Source: Anoplopoma fimbria (taxonomy: Eukaryota > Chordata > Actinopteri > Perciformes > Anoplopomatidae). Taken from it: 64,000 nucleotides of DNA. Made by a program: the position numbers and the translations under genes. Within the stretch, counting starts at the first letter, position 1, and the number at the start of each line of letters is the position of its first letter. Under the pieces are notes generated by a model. It searched no databases, was not told the DNA's origin, and saw only the letters and a list, made by a program, of their open reading frames with translations. This document shows positions 1-10,953 of the stretch, piece after piece. Location: assembly GCF_027596085.1 (NCBI RefSeq), contig NC_072456.1, positions 15,886,744 to 15,950,743 of the forward strand. Direction: 5' to 3'.

Positions 1-369
<369 letters not shown>

Positions 370-1627
370 CTGACCTCCGCAATGCCCTGGGTAATGATTC
401 ATTAGTATTGCCAGAATGACTTTTCTTTTATTTTGCAAATGCACTTCACGCCTCTTTAGCACGTTTCCACTCGGCCTTTGAATGGGATGTGTGGTGGCCA
501 CCAAAGAGCCACTAACAGTTCCTTTTGTCACTTCAATTGTGACCCTAAATGCATTTGTTCTGTAATTTGCTTTTGTATGTTAAGTTGAGCAGCTCCTGGA
601 GTAAAGTTTAAAATGGCAGCTTCACTGTGCGTTCTGCTCAGGGCAGGCCACACATGACTGATGCTCCTAAATAAAGCCCGGCGCATGTAGGCCTTCGGAC
701 AGCAAGCGTGCCGGACAAAATGGCCACATTATAACGTTTCTCATTCATGTTAATGGAGTTTAGTAACATAGAGCCGCCTCAAACATCATAAAATGCCCCA
801 CGTTTGATTTTGAACTTTTTATTAATATGAAAGAGAACCAGTATCAAACAAGCTGCCATAAAGGCTATTTCTTTAAAAAAGGCATCAAGGGTGGAAAAAA
901 ACACATCAGTTGAGCATTTATTATAGCATCCCCTTCAAAATAGCATTACATCGCTTCAGTTACATTTTGGGTTTACGCACATGGTTTTTGTGGTAATGCA
1001 GTTTATGCAAATTTGATTAAACATCCCCTCTGCACCATGCAGTGAAACATTTTATTTTAGATTTTTTTATTTCCAAATTTACATATTTTTGCAAGGGGAT
1101 TTTTTCCTGATAATGTAACTGGAAATAATAATTTACAACCCCCCCCTCCGCCGTAACATTTGGGATTTGCCACTGATTCACTGACAAAATCTGATAATAT
1201 CAACGATAAAAAAAAAAAATAATGATAATGGTGAGGACGCCTCCTAAGCTAAAGAAAGAGCAGGGGAGAATACAACATGGAAGAGATTTAGATGAGAAAT
1301 GTGCCAACTGCAAACAAGCACAGGAAAGCTCCTGTGGAGGTGTGATCTCACCCACATAAAAACATAAACATGTGCGCTTCAAAGGTCCAGCTTGTGCGTA
1401 ATCACTCCAAGAAATGCACTGCCATCAACAGGAGAAAAAAAAACAAAAAAACACATGGAAAGTGAGGAGGGGAGGGGGGGGAACCCTGAGCTTGAGCTGC
1501 GACCATAAAAGCCCATTTGTCTTACTTTAGACTGAAAATGATTCCAGGTGAGTGCTGTTCAACTGGAAGTAGTTGTAAGAGGTTTGTGTTGTTGGCTAAA
1601 GTGCACCTCGGGGCTGACGTATTTCTC

Positions 1628-1646
1628 ATAATAATAATAATAATAA
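1628..1646. repeat. Short (ATA)n microsatellite
   Basis: Uninterrupted ATA/AAT triplets of about six units in the intron. No gene context. Confidence 0.8.
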
Positions 1647-2631
1647 ATACGCTCAAACTTTTTTCTATGAACACAAGTCTATTCAGTTGTGGCACCCGAA
1701 CTGGGACCCGGAGTAAGTTTGTTCACCTGAAAACTGAACAAACTGAACTCTGTCAACAGAAGCCACACAAAGACAATAAACTCCGATAAACCAGCCGAGG
1801 ACAAGATAACACATCGGCATCGGAGTGGGTGGACTGTCCGCTGGCCTGGCCGGAATATCAGTATAGTGCCTGCTGCATGCTTTTTTCTTTTTCTTTTTTT
1901 CTGTGCCTGCTGCCTCCATCACATGTAATTTACACCGAGGAGTAACCACACCGCCTGTGCGCTTCACAGGACTGTCATCGACGCAATTTGTCTCCCCAGC
2001 GCATTGATAGCAGCAGTTCAAGGCCTCACACACCCACTGAGTGGGTCCATCCACTGAATAATCTGACCTCACCAGCAGTGCAACGATCTACTTCCCCTTT
2101 TTGTCCAAAAAAAACGTGGTGAAATTCACTTTCTAATGAAAATAACTGAATGGAATTAGAGGTCGTGATCCTTAAGACAATTGAACACACATTGGACGTA
2201 GTTGAGTATACAAACTCCCAAAATGAAATGACGTACGATGTGGCCTGCATATTTAATTAGAACAGATCCACAAAAAACAACCATTATCAAAAGAATATAC
2301 AGAATCCGGCACAAAATAAGTGGTTATTCTTTTTTTTAATTTTTTTTTTTTATAAGTTTTATTTAAGCCACGTAAACGCATCCAACAAAGTTAAATGACA
2401 TAAAGTGTGTGGACGGGTTCACATTGTTGTTTGGTATTTATGAACGCTGCCACCGAGAGAGAGCTCTGGGTGTAATAGGGCCATAATGAAATAATTAAAA
2501 GTAAACTAAATTTCAAAGATTGAAAAGCGTTGACTTTAACCATTACATGGCAATTTAGGGTGGGGGGAGAGAAAGATGGAGAAAAAAAAAAAAAAAAAGA
2601 AAAGAAAACATGAATACATTAAGAGCATTAT

Positions 2632-2850
2632 TCCCGCGGGCTGTGTGACCCCGGGCCCCGGAGAGACTCACGGTGAGTCCGGAGGAAACTTCCCCACCCG
2701 GACCGCTTGTTTCTCCCTAAATCGCCATAAACCCAAAAGAAGTCCCAGCAGCGGCCATAAATCACCTCGCCGTATTAAAAGCTCTGGTAAACCCCCAGCC
2801 AGGTCAGCCGGGTACAATTTATGGCATCACTTATGTTAGGAATATATTGT
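2632..2850. promoter_or_regulatory. CpG-richer intronic block with three CCATAAA motifs
   Basis: Seen: GC and CpG content rise sharply against the AT-rich intron. CCATAAA occurs at 2725-2731 and 2755-2761, and its reverse complement TTTATGG at 2818-2824. Known: CCATAAA/TTTATGG-type sites are bound by CDX and posterior HOX proteins. Inference: a candidate intronic enhancer or minor promoter. The long frame through this block (2576-2839) has no recognisable domain and is not called as a gene. Confidence 0.25.
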
Positions 2851-2919
2851 CCTAACGAAATACATCAACTTCAAGCCCGTGAGCATGCAGCCAACTCGCT
2901 ACTATTGTCAAGAAAACAC

Positions 2920-2945
2920 CTCTCTCTCTCTCTCTCTCTCTCTCT

Positions 2946-2976
<31 letters not shown>

Positions 2977-3002
2977 TGTCTCTCTCTCGCTCTTTCTCTC
3001 TC
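2920..3002. repeat. (CT)n microsatellite, imperfect
   Basis: Alternating CT broken by a run of seven C, a GTGT and a CGCTCTTT interruption. Open frames across it read as Ser-Leu or Arg-Glu repeats and are artefacts. Confidence 0.95.
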
Positions 3003-3077
3003 CGGATCGACCTCTAGAGCCTTCCAACTTGTGCACAATAAGAATCCAGTCACCAATTCAAACCATGTGTTTTAAGT

Positions 3078-3150
3078 CAGAGATTCCCAACTGGGGTCCG
3101 GTGACCTACTGGGGGTCACTGAGAGAGGGTCCAGGGGGGGGGGGGGGGGT
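3078..3150 (+). mobile_element. Fragment resembling the end of a hAT-type DNA transposon
   Basis: The reading AGATTCCCAACTGGGGTCC, followed by TGGGGGTCACTGAGAGAGGGTCCAGGG-like sequence, resembles the ends of hAT elements common in fish genomes, which begin with CAGTGGTTCCCAACCTGGGG-type termini. It runs into 16 consecutive G (3134-3149). Only one end is recognisable; no second terminal repeat or target duplication was found. Confidence 0.35.
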
Positions 3151-4425
3151 CCCTCACAAACTAAAGAACTACAATTTCAACAAAAAAATTCAGGAGAAGT
3201 TGGTGTTAGGAAAAAATATGAAATGGGAGTCGTCCATCAATCTACAGAGTGGGACAGTAATGAATTCAGTACTTAGTTCACATTAAAACTGCCTCTTAAG
3301 TTTGATTGGTGGTTCAAATATAAGATCTGTGAGCGAATAAGTCACTTCAGGAGTGGGACGCTTATCAGAGCCTGCTTCCAGCCTCAATCACCACTTTTAT
3401 TTAGTTGTATCCTAACAATAAAACAGCCCAACCTTATCAGATAAGCTCTACAATATTTTCCACCTATGCCTACGCATGTTTAATTTACGCCTGGTGCTGG
3501 CAGAGGAAGCAGCACTGTGAGAGACATTTGTAGTCAGATGGTGATATCTAGATGAGTTCAAGAGGCATCGTGTCCTCAGACTGAAACAGACCTCCGGATG
3601 TTTGCTCAAATTAAGGGTCAGGACACTGAAAAGTAAGATGAGGAATAGACTTGAAACAAGTGCAAACACACGTTTCATTTGAATGATTCAGCTTTGTGGA
3701 TGTTGAATAACTAAACACGACCTTCGGGTGAAATGTACATATGTATATATGTACAAAATACATGAACGTTCCCTTACAGGCGATACACTATACATATAAT
3801 ATGTTCAGCCCAACTACTGTATGCAGCATTTTCACTGTATATAGCTGATGTTTACGTTTTATTCAAAAGCACTGAGGTCAAGTAGACAGGAAAATAGTTG
3901 GCAATTTTTAACGTAATGATTTAAGAAAATAAAAACTCTTAAGACGTAGTGCGGACAGGTCGAGAAACAAGCTGAGAGAGAGAAATGCGTTCACTGAGCC
4001 AGTGGCCCACTGTCCTACTTTCCTCCTGGCATCGCAGCCAACCGGGAGCCTCGCCTGGGCTCCAGCATTCATAGTTCAAGCTTTAGGCCCCTTTTAACCT
4101 TATTTTCCACTGTTCCTTGTCCATATTTCCCCAAAATTGAACAGAGTAGGACACTCCATAATGGAGGCAATTCACAATAGAGGAGTGGGACACCTCGACA
4201 GCTAGAATTTCCCATCGATTTTACGCACGGCAAACACCAACACTCAGCTAAAACAGATGGCTTTGTTTTTGGAAGCGACTGTTTTGAAGTGCAACTGTAA
4301 ATAATCAATCGATAACCAAACGAAAAAAATCTAATCAATCAATAGATAAGTGAATGACGATTCATTTGACTTAATTTACTTCATTTGAAATGACATATTG
4401 CGTTTTGAAGCGATTTTTTGAAATT

Positions 4426-4444
4426 AAAAAAAAAAAAAAAAAAA
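4426..4444. repeat. Poly-A tract
   Basis: About 18 consecutive A within AT-rich intron. No SINE or LINE body is visible on either side. Confidence 0.85.
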
Positions 4445-4978
4445 TCATATATCAGCTTTTCCAATGAATTGGGTATCAACATAAACTATTAGTGGATTTT
4501 TACTATACTTTGACCTTAAACTGATAGTAAACATGTAAAAAATAAAAAAAAAAAAGGCCACACGCTCGTACATCCCTAAAATACACGCAGCCGACCTGAG
4601 GGAAAGTGTCTGGGGGGAGGCACGGAGCCACGACTCCCTGGTGAGATACAGTGTGGAGCTAATTTCCTTTAAGTGACGAAGAAAGCTCTAGCAGTCGGCA
4701 ATAGCTGATGTAAGGGGGAAGAAAAAAAAACACAATATACAACTACCATTGAAATGGATGAGCTTTGGTTGACGCGCATTACAATTGTGTATTGAAACCT
4801 GTACCGGCCACAGCGCTCGGCTGCGTAAAGCCAATAATGCCTTTAGTGATCCTTTCAAACAAGGCAGATGGACACTTTGAAAATGAAACGTTGGTTTAAA
4901 TCCGGGGATGGTTGGAAATTAAGAATTTGGGTATAACACAGGAGCCTGTAAGAGGTATGGGTGCTGGCTTACTTGGTA

Positions 4979-5006
4979 TGAAGAAGAAGAAGAAGAAAAA
5001 AAAAAT
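4979..5006. repeat. (GAA)n / poly-A tract just inside intron 1
   Basis: GAA triplets running into nine or ten A. On the sense (minus) strand it is TTC/T-rich and starts about 50 bases downstream of the splice donor. Confidence 0.85.
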
Positions 5007-5057
5007 ACGCTTTAGGCATCCTGCTACGCGACACCAAAGAAAGATGGAATTTCTTAC

Positions 5058-5115
5058 CTTCAACGGCGGACACCACTGGCAGCAAGAGGCTGCATAAAAG
5101 CAGAAAGTAATCCAT
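5058..5115 (-). CDS. ephb2: First coding exon (signal peptide) of an EphB-type receptor tyrosine kinase, partial gene
   Basis: Seen: on the minus strand an ATG at 5115-5113 has A at -3 and G at +4. It opens 19 codons reading MDYFLLLCSLLLPVVSAVE, a hydrophobic core with a small-residue cleavage region, then one extra base before a consensus donor (AAG|GTAAGA, GT at 5057-5056). The split codon starts with G, so V-E-E is possible after splicing. Known: EphB receptors are single-pass kinases that bind ephrin-B ligands in axon guidance and boundary formation. Their first coding exon is a short signal peptide leading into the ligand-binding domain that begins EETLMD, followed by a large first intron. 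Length and phase fit human EPHB1, while the LLLP...AVE end fits EPHB2 better. A second ATG two codons upstream (5121) and an in-frame ATG at 5196 are alternative starts. The remaining exons lie to the left, outside the window. EphB family fairly likely; paralogue uncertain. Confidence 0.6.
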
Positions 5116-5117
5116 TG

Positions 5118-5330
5118 TCATAAAGCAGTCAGGTCGGACATGTAAACAGACCCACGAGAGAGAGAGAGGAGGGAACACAATCCTGGGTGATCCCACGCTC
5201 CACGCACCCAGTGCCGTCCCAGTCCCAGTCCCAGTCCCAGTCCCAGTCCCAGCGGTGTCAAGCCTCCAGGACCAGAGTTACCCCCATTCACCAAAAACAC
5301 GTAAAGGTGAGCGTTCGGAGGAAATAACAC
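5118..5330 (-). other. Upstream ORF (70 codons) ending on the main start region
   Basis: Minus-strand frame opening at ATG 5330-5328 and ending at TGA 5120-5118. The stop overlaps the ATG at 5121-5119 as ATGA, three bases before the Kozak-strong ATG of the EphB-like exon. Its middle is a Gly-Leu repeat encoded by the GGGACT hexamers. Nothing suggests a functional peptide. If transcribed, it would sit across the leader and could affect initiation at the main ORF. It matters only if the transcription start lies left-to-right beyond 5330, which is not known. Confidence 0.35.
5218..5252 (-). repeat. (GGGACT)n hexamer repeat, G-quadruplex-capable
   Basis: The plus strand shows about six CCCAGT units. 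The minus strand, which is the sense of the EphB-like gene, therefore reads six GGG tracts separated by three-base ACT loops. Four or more G3 tracts with loops of 1-7 bases is the standard quadruplex pattern. The repeat sits about 100 bases upstream of the likely start codon, inside the predicted leader. Confidence 0.85.
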
Positions 5331-5382
5331 CAGTGGTGTAAAAACGTGTGAATAACAGCAGCCCTTCTCGATGTTCAGTGAT

Positions 5383-5418
<36 letters not shown>

Positions 5419-5481
5419 TTTTAAACCAGAGAAAAGGCGACGGGCGCAAGTCTCCCAGTCCCTTCCGCTCGTATTGAGCAA
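5278..5481 (-). other. Second possible upstream ORF, poly-Glu
   Basis: Minus-strand frame opening at ATG 5481 and ending at 5278, overlapping the start of the 5118-5330 upstream ORF in another frame. About twelve consecutive Glu codons come from the CTT/AAG repeat at 5383-5421. It is probably not a selected peptide. It is listed because an extra upstream ATG would shape scanning if the leader begins further right. Confidence 0.2.
5383..5421. repeat. (CTT)n trinucleotide repeat (AAG on the gene sense strand)
   Basis: About twelve CTT units with one CCT interruption, in the leader/promoter of the EphB-like gene. On the minus strand it is read as poly-Glu in the second upstream ORF. Confidence 0.9.
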
Positions 5482-5777
5482 ATCAGCTGAAAACAGGTAG
5501 TCCAGACCGCAGTCACCATTCGGGAGAATATTTCCAACAATATTTGGTTAGTTAGTCAATGGGGTTGGAAAACGAAAAAAAAACAACAACCGCCTTCCCG
5601 AGGAGATCCGGAGACTTTCTATGCGGTCAGAGGAGCAGAGGCAGGGATAGCATGGTGTTACAGTCCGAGGCAGGCATGTGCACCCTCACATGCGTCCGCG
5701 AGCAAGTGGTATTCCTGTAAAGACACAGCCGCGCGGTTCAAAAGAGGTTTTATTCCCTGAGCGAATTTATCAGCTTT

Positions 5778-5806
5778 TTTTGCTGCTGCTGCTGCTGCTG
5801 CTGCTG
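5778..5806. repeat. (TGC)n repeat (CAG on the gene sense strand)
   Basis: Eight to nine uninterrupted TGC units followed directly by (TG)n. In the sense of the EphB-like gene it is a CAG/GCA tract about 670 bases upstream of the start codon, probably in the promoter. Confidence 0.93.
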
Positions 5807-5850
5807 TATGTGTGTGTGTGTATGTATGTGTGTGTGTGTGTGTGTGTGTG
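5807..5850. repeat. (TG)n microsatellite with TATG interruptions
   Basis: TG repeat broken by two TATGTATG segments, abutting the TGC repeat to form a compound microsatellite. Confidence 0.93.
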
Positions 5851-5919
5851 GATCGTCTGCTTCGCTCGGCTTGTGCACTGGAATGAAGCCCACGGCCGTG
5901 GAGGAATAACGGCAGAGTG

Positions 5920-5920
5920 G

Positions 5921-5956
<36 letters not shown>

Positions 5957-5994
5957 CACCAGGAGGAGGAGGAGGAGGAGGAGGAGGGAGGAGG
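5920..5994. repeat. Compound (GA)n - poly-G - (AGG)n purine tract
   Basis: (GA)n at 5920-5946, eleven G at 5946-5956, a short CACC break, then (AGG)n at 5960-5994. It is a 70-base almost pure purine run on the plus strand, and pyrimidine on the gene sense strand. Confidence 0.93.
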
Positions 5995-6010
5995 GGTTAC
6001 TGTGAAGCAG

Positions 6011-9000
6011 CTGCATTGAAAAGAATGTCTACCTTGACAATCATTTAGTTTCACATTTATGATCAAAAATCAAATCAGCCTGTTTTAAAAACAAGGGTGA
6101 ATTCAGATTATTATTATTTTTTTAAATTTATTATTTATTTAAGCAGTCTTTGTTTCTGCACATTTCAGATAGCATACCAAAAGACCTTCTCTACCTAGAC
6201 ACTCGATTTAAGTCATTTCTGTGACAAAAAAAAAAAAAAAGAAACACTGGACATTGGTAGAATAATTTGCTCAATTTTTTTTTTTTTTTTTTTTTATTAT
6301 ATGTGTAATTGAATTTGTTCAAGTATATTGCAAGCCTTAAATGAATCGTTTAGTAGTCAAGTTGGTCTTTGTCTAGTGCTGTATGTGTCTCTGTGCAGCG
6401 TCTCTCCCTCGCTGGGACGGTCTCTCTCTGTGCAGTCATGTCGTGGACACACAGCGCCTCCCTGCGGGTCGCTCCGTTTCGGTGCACAACAGAAGGGAAG
6501 TTTCTGCTGACTTTTTTTGCTTTGATTAAAACAGTTTTTTGGGGGGTTTTTTTTACTTAAACTGCGTGAATTAAAAAAAAAATTCAAAGCATTACGGAAA
6601 AAAAAAGAAAAATCTCCGTTGGACACTTTGGAATTTAAAAAGCAACTCGGCTGTTTTTGAGATTTCCTGTGAGTATTACAGTGACATCATCACATCCAAA
6701 TGCGTTTTAATTCTCCACTTCGATTAAAAAAATAGATATTGATGAATAAAATATTCATTTTTTTTAGACTCAATCGTCAATGATACACTAATGGAAAATG
6801 TATTTCCAAGAGTCTGTGAGATCGAAGTTCTGATAATAAAGCTGATCAAACTTTCCCGGACGCGACGCTTTTACTTGAGTCGGAGCAAATAACAGTTCCA
6901 GTTATTTAAATCGCTGGTTTATGTTAATATAACAAGGAGACATTTAACTCCGTTTGTCGGGCAAAAAGGGAGCAGACTGTGCTTTTTTTTCTTGCAGGAT
7001 TATAGACTTGCAATTTTCTTTACTTCTTCCTTGGATGTGTTGAAGCCAGAAGGGATATTTGTCACGACTCACGTCCGAGCTTTTACAGCTTTTCTCCTCA
7101 GTCTTTCCTTTATAGTCGTTTTATTATTTTATTATATCATTCGGTTTATTCTCAAAGCAGCAGTAAAAGCAAGTTGAGTAATCTGTCAAGAATTATACAT
7201 TTTAGTCCAAATGGCACTCCTCTATATAACTTTTTTTTTTTTTTTTTTTTTAACTTAATGCACATTATTCAGTTTCATGGGTCATTATGTTGCTTTAAAT
7301 GGACGGAAATATAATAATGCAATCCTGACCTGTGCGGGAATAACAGCGCTGCTGACAAAACAGCACACGTTATAGGCACACCCCGGTGTATTGGGAATTT
7401 TACAATAACATCAAGCCTTACTTTAATTATGAGCAATATTGGGTCCGATTTGTTTTGCTTAATTTAGTATAACCAGCTCATAAATTTCAAATAACAGAGT
7501 CGGAGATGACAGGCGCAGTTCTATGAGAGGCTGAACTTGGCACAGTCAGCATTAATACTGGGCTACTACATAGCAGGAGTTGACTACATTATTAATAATG
7601 TTGAATATTGATATGTTCTCTGCTGTATTTGGAGATAAGAAAAGAAGTGGAGAGCTGAACTAGGCTCCTCAGTACTAAAGTTCATTGAAGGGATTTGCAG
7701 TATATTGCCAGGCTGCTTCAATTTGAATCTGTGTGCAAAGAAGAATAACACTTATGGTGATACAATGGAATTTGCTGCTCTGCACATATAGCAAGAACAG
7801 TTTTCGTGTGTTAGGGGGAAGCTCGACCTGTGAAATGTCAAAGTGAAGCCAAATGACTGGTGTGTTAGTGTAAAGTTGAAAGGTGATTGGATGCCATTTC
7901 CTGAGAGGTGCAAGCAGACAGATGTAACCATGCACTCTGTGGTGTGACTCTGTGTTTTATGTGTCCCTGTTGCCACCATCAAAGAGTTTGATGGTAATAA
8001 ATAGTTTTAAAAAGATAATCGTACGACATTTGGCTAATTTGTGTAATTTATTTCAGTATCAGTGTGATCAGAAAAGTTGTTGCTCTTGTCATCACCAAAT
8101 CTTCCACTGCATCTCATTTATTAAATTCCTATTCAAAGGATTTAACTTTTTTTTTTTTTTACCTCCAAGATAGTTTATATGTGAAAGGGCAGAAGTTTTG
8201 TCTAGCAAAAATACTTCAAGTACTTTGATCAAGAACTGACCTCTTAAAGTGAGAATTAAAAAAAACCATTCAGAGTAAATTGTCAAAATATTTAAGCGTT
8301 AGTTAAAGAAATGTTTCTTTTTACTACTAAAGAGTTGTTGTTATTTTGTAATTCTCTTTTCAGAGCATAAGGGTTCCATTGGTCAAAATGTTTCAACACT
8401 TTTAGAACCGCCCTACAGGCCATGCCTTACCAGACGTTTCTTTATTATTATTTTGGAGCGACTACAGAGGAAAAATATGAAGGAAAGTTTGGACTCCTAG
8501 GTATGAATGAGAACAGGCAGGGGAACTCTTCAAAGTGTGCCAGCTTGGTGTTACAGGCTGACTCGTCAAAGGGATGTTTTCACTTTGTGTTCCCTTGTGT
8601 CGGAAAACTTCTTGAGCATTTGTATAATATTCTATCTATTTCTTTGTATTACTATAAAGATGAAAAGAGACACATTTTAGGAGCTATTAATCCATAGTGT
8701 TCTTATTGTTAATAGAGCTCAGCTAAGAGACCAAAATAAAGCAATATACTAAATGAAAAGAATAAACATCAAACAATAACCTTTGCTGGTAATCTATACA
8801 ATGCATTTTCAACATTTCCCTTAAACAATTGTTAGTCTGTTCTGCCTCTGTGACTATAAGTGCTGTTGTTTGATGAAATTAGCAGCCCAGCATGTAGGGA
8901 AACACACTGCAAAATGTGTGCTCGTTCATTTTATCAATAATATTACTGCATTATAATTAATTTCATGTTGGTGCTACAAAAATAATATTTTGGTAAAAAT

Positions 9001-9125
9001 GACTGTACTTTACTTTAATTTTAACAATAACAACAGTGCCTTGCTTTTCTCAGTTATTTGGTGCTGTTGTTTTATACAGGCTGTTACTGTAAATATATAT
9101 CTTTAGAAGTTATAAAAAAATGTTT
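6011..9125. other. Gene-free upstream flank
   Basis: AT-rich flank beyond the EphB-like promoter. It holds poly-A (6225-6240) and poly-T tracts (6276-6296, 7231-7251, 8149-8160). A GC-richer patch at 6390-6500 contains ACAGCGCCTCCCTGCGGG near 6452, which loosely resembles the reverse complement of a CTCF site. No frame with a recognisable domain, no RNA gene and no transposon were seen. Confidence 0.6.
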
Positions 9126-9143
9126 TATATATATATATATATA
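9126..9143. repeat. (TA)n microsatellite
   Basis: Nine TA units in a wider AT-only patch (9090-9210) with further TATATAAATATAATATATAT. Confidence 0.9.
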
Positions 9144-9209
9144 ATTTAAAAAGCTATTACTATATTGTATATTATATAAATATAATATATATATTAAAAG
9201 TAAAAAAGG

Positions 9210-10640
9210 TATGTAAAACAAATACTATTTCTTGTTGTTTTTCATTGTATTTTCTATGATGAATAATTTTAACATTTTGGTCTTGATGGGCTCAAAAACT
9301 CGGCTTTATAGCAACAGCAGCAGACAAAAAAAGTTATTAAAAGCTCCCTCCTACTTAGTCAACGTATTTTATGGGGTAGGTCTCACTGACAAAATTTGTC
9401 ATTTTCCTATAAGACTTCCTGTATAGCTCACAACGACATAGTCTGTTTGAAAGGAAAATCATTTCATAAGTGAAGCGACATGGGTAAGAGGATCTGTGGC
9501 GTCTTCAAAGAAGACTGTCTCGTTTGTTGCCAAAACCACCGAATCCCCAACTCTCCTGCCTGGTCGCCATTACAGGGCAACCAGAAGCACACTGAGTTCA
9601 TGACAGCCACCTATGTTACTTCTATACGCGTATGACTGCTCTTAAAAGGAAATTAGGTATAAAGACTATAGAGCAACTATGCTAAGAAAATAAAACATAG
9701 ATTTTACAGATTTTTGTCAGGGGTCTTTTCCACCTTTTAAAGGTTTCTTCCCAAAAAATCTGAAACCAAAATACTGAGTCAATGATAAACAAAAGATCAC
9801 CAGGGGTACGTCCCAGGGAACTTCTGAACCGCCAACTGTTTGCCAATGTAAAAGATAAGTGTGTCAAACCAAAAATACAGGCTTGGCATAAACCAGGGCG
9901 GGGGGGATTTTTCAAATGCCTGGAACGTCGACATTAATAAATCAACGGTTCTGTGCTTCGTAGACATGGTGGGTTTTAGTAGAGAAGGTTTATTTTATTA
10001 CATTTTAAAGTATGTGTCATCTGGGTCCGGTTTGACGGTTGAGAGTTTTCTCGTCTATGAATGGCAGTAGTAAAACTGAATATACAGCAGTGTTTTTATA
10101 TATTGACTCTAGCGGGTCAAGATCAGTGCTGAAAACACCCACCAACACACACATAGATATCCTATTCCTGGAGACGATGCATTGAACCTTTTTTTTTTTC
10201 TGGAGCCCTACCGTAACCATTACCCATAACAATAACATGCCTGACCCTAACCATTGCCCTTACCTTTACCCTATAATCTCCCCAACGAGGACAAAAGGAT
10301 ATTTTAGCTGTTCCTGAATGCAGCTGCTTTCGGACACCAATTTTGTCCCGAAGCAGTGGCTGATCTGGTTGGGAGTTTGCAATTTGGTCCAAATGTGACT
10401 TCAAACAACACATATACAGTACACAGACACAGAGACATGGTCCACTAAGTGTTTGTGAGAAGCACCTGGCACACATTAGAAACTCAATAAGTAAAGTGGC
10501 AGACATTTTACTGCCATATGGAAATTTCTCAAGCTTACACCTAGTGCACCCTTGCCAGAACCTCACAAACCTCATTCATCCTTCCTCCCACTCATCTCAT
10601 GCCAGGATATCAGTGTCTCTACTTTCTCTCTTAAAACGCA
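9210..10640. other. Gene-free stretch, one degenerate CTAACC-rich patch
   Basis: No gene recognised. At about 10207-10275 the strand is rich in CCTAACC/CCATTACCC-like units followed by CCCCAACGAGGACAAAAGGATATTTT-type sequence. This resembles degenerate repeats often seen in fish DNA, but it is too diverged to name. The frame at 10162-10575 on the minus strand shows no domain. Confidence 0.5.
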
Positions 10641-10647
10641 ACACGGA

Positions 10648-10772
10648 GACACACACACATACACAGACCAACATAGACCCAAGACCTTTTTCTCACACAC
10701 ACTTAACTTCTCTTTCTCTTCCTCCCTCACAAATCACATGCCCGGACGCAAACACAAACACACACACACACG
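10648..10772. repeat. CA-rich interrupted microsatellite region
   Basis: Several short (CA)n runs (10650-10665, 10757-10771) separated by pyrimidine-rich sequence. Frames through it are His-Thr rich and not genes. Confidence 0.8.
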
Positions 10773-10953
10773 GTCACCCCCTCTAGCATGCATAAAACTC
10801 TGGCAGACTTCACAGACACACACCCTGTAGCCCTTGTGTCTGGGTAGGGTCTAATAGCAGCACTAATGTGTTGTGAGTGTGAGGGGATCGCTTTACTCTG
10901 GCAATATTAAGGGAATGGTGAGCCGTTGGTTATGTTAGAGTGTCTCTTGACCA

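Larger units (their letters stand above)
370..5057 (-). other. First intron (3' part outside window) of the EphB-like gene
   Basis: The donor GTAAGA at 5057-5052 (minus strand) opens this intron. No acceptor with a following EphB exon was found down to position 1, so it runs out of the window. The sequence is mostly AT-rich with no convincing open frame. From right to left it holds a (GAA)n tract just inside the donor, poly-A tracts (4426-4444, 4541-4554), a hAT-like fragment with a G run, a (CT)n tract, a CpG-richer block at 2632-2850, a short (ATA)n at 1628-1646, and the large GATA array at the edge. A long first intron is usual for Eph receptor genes. Confidence 0.5.
5122..6010 (-). promoter_or_regulatory. 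5' leader and candidate promoter of the EphB-like gene
   Basis: This lies immediately upstream of the signal-peptide exon on the minus strand. CpG dinucleotides are clearly more frequent than in the flanks (for example 5440-5475, 5590-5730, 5868-5915), as expected for a CpG-type promoter. A TATA-like AATAAAA lies on the minus strand near 5747-5753, and a perfect 12-bp palindrome CCACGGCCGTGG at 5890-5901. Purine-rich and trinucleotide repeats crowd the block. The transcription start cannot be placed from sequence, so the border between promoter and 5' UTR is unknown. Confidence 0.45.

Noticed and set aside
5678..6066. Frames rich in Leu, Ser, Glu and His over the promoter repeats
   Set aside because: Caused by TGC, TG, GA and AGG tracts; three overlapping frames on two strands cannot all be coding and none has a domain.
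6440..6475. CTCF site
   Set aside because: ACAGCGCCTCCCTGCGGG differs from the consensus at several positions; too weak to list as a site.
10207..10275. Interstitial telomere-like CCTAACC sequence
   Set aside because: Units are irregular (CCTAACC, CCATTACCC, CCTTTACC) and not tandem TTAGGG; at best a degenerate interspersed repeat.
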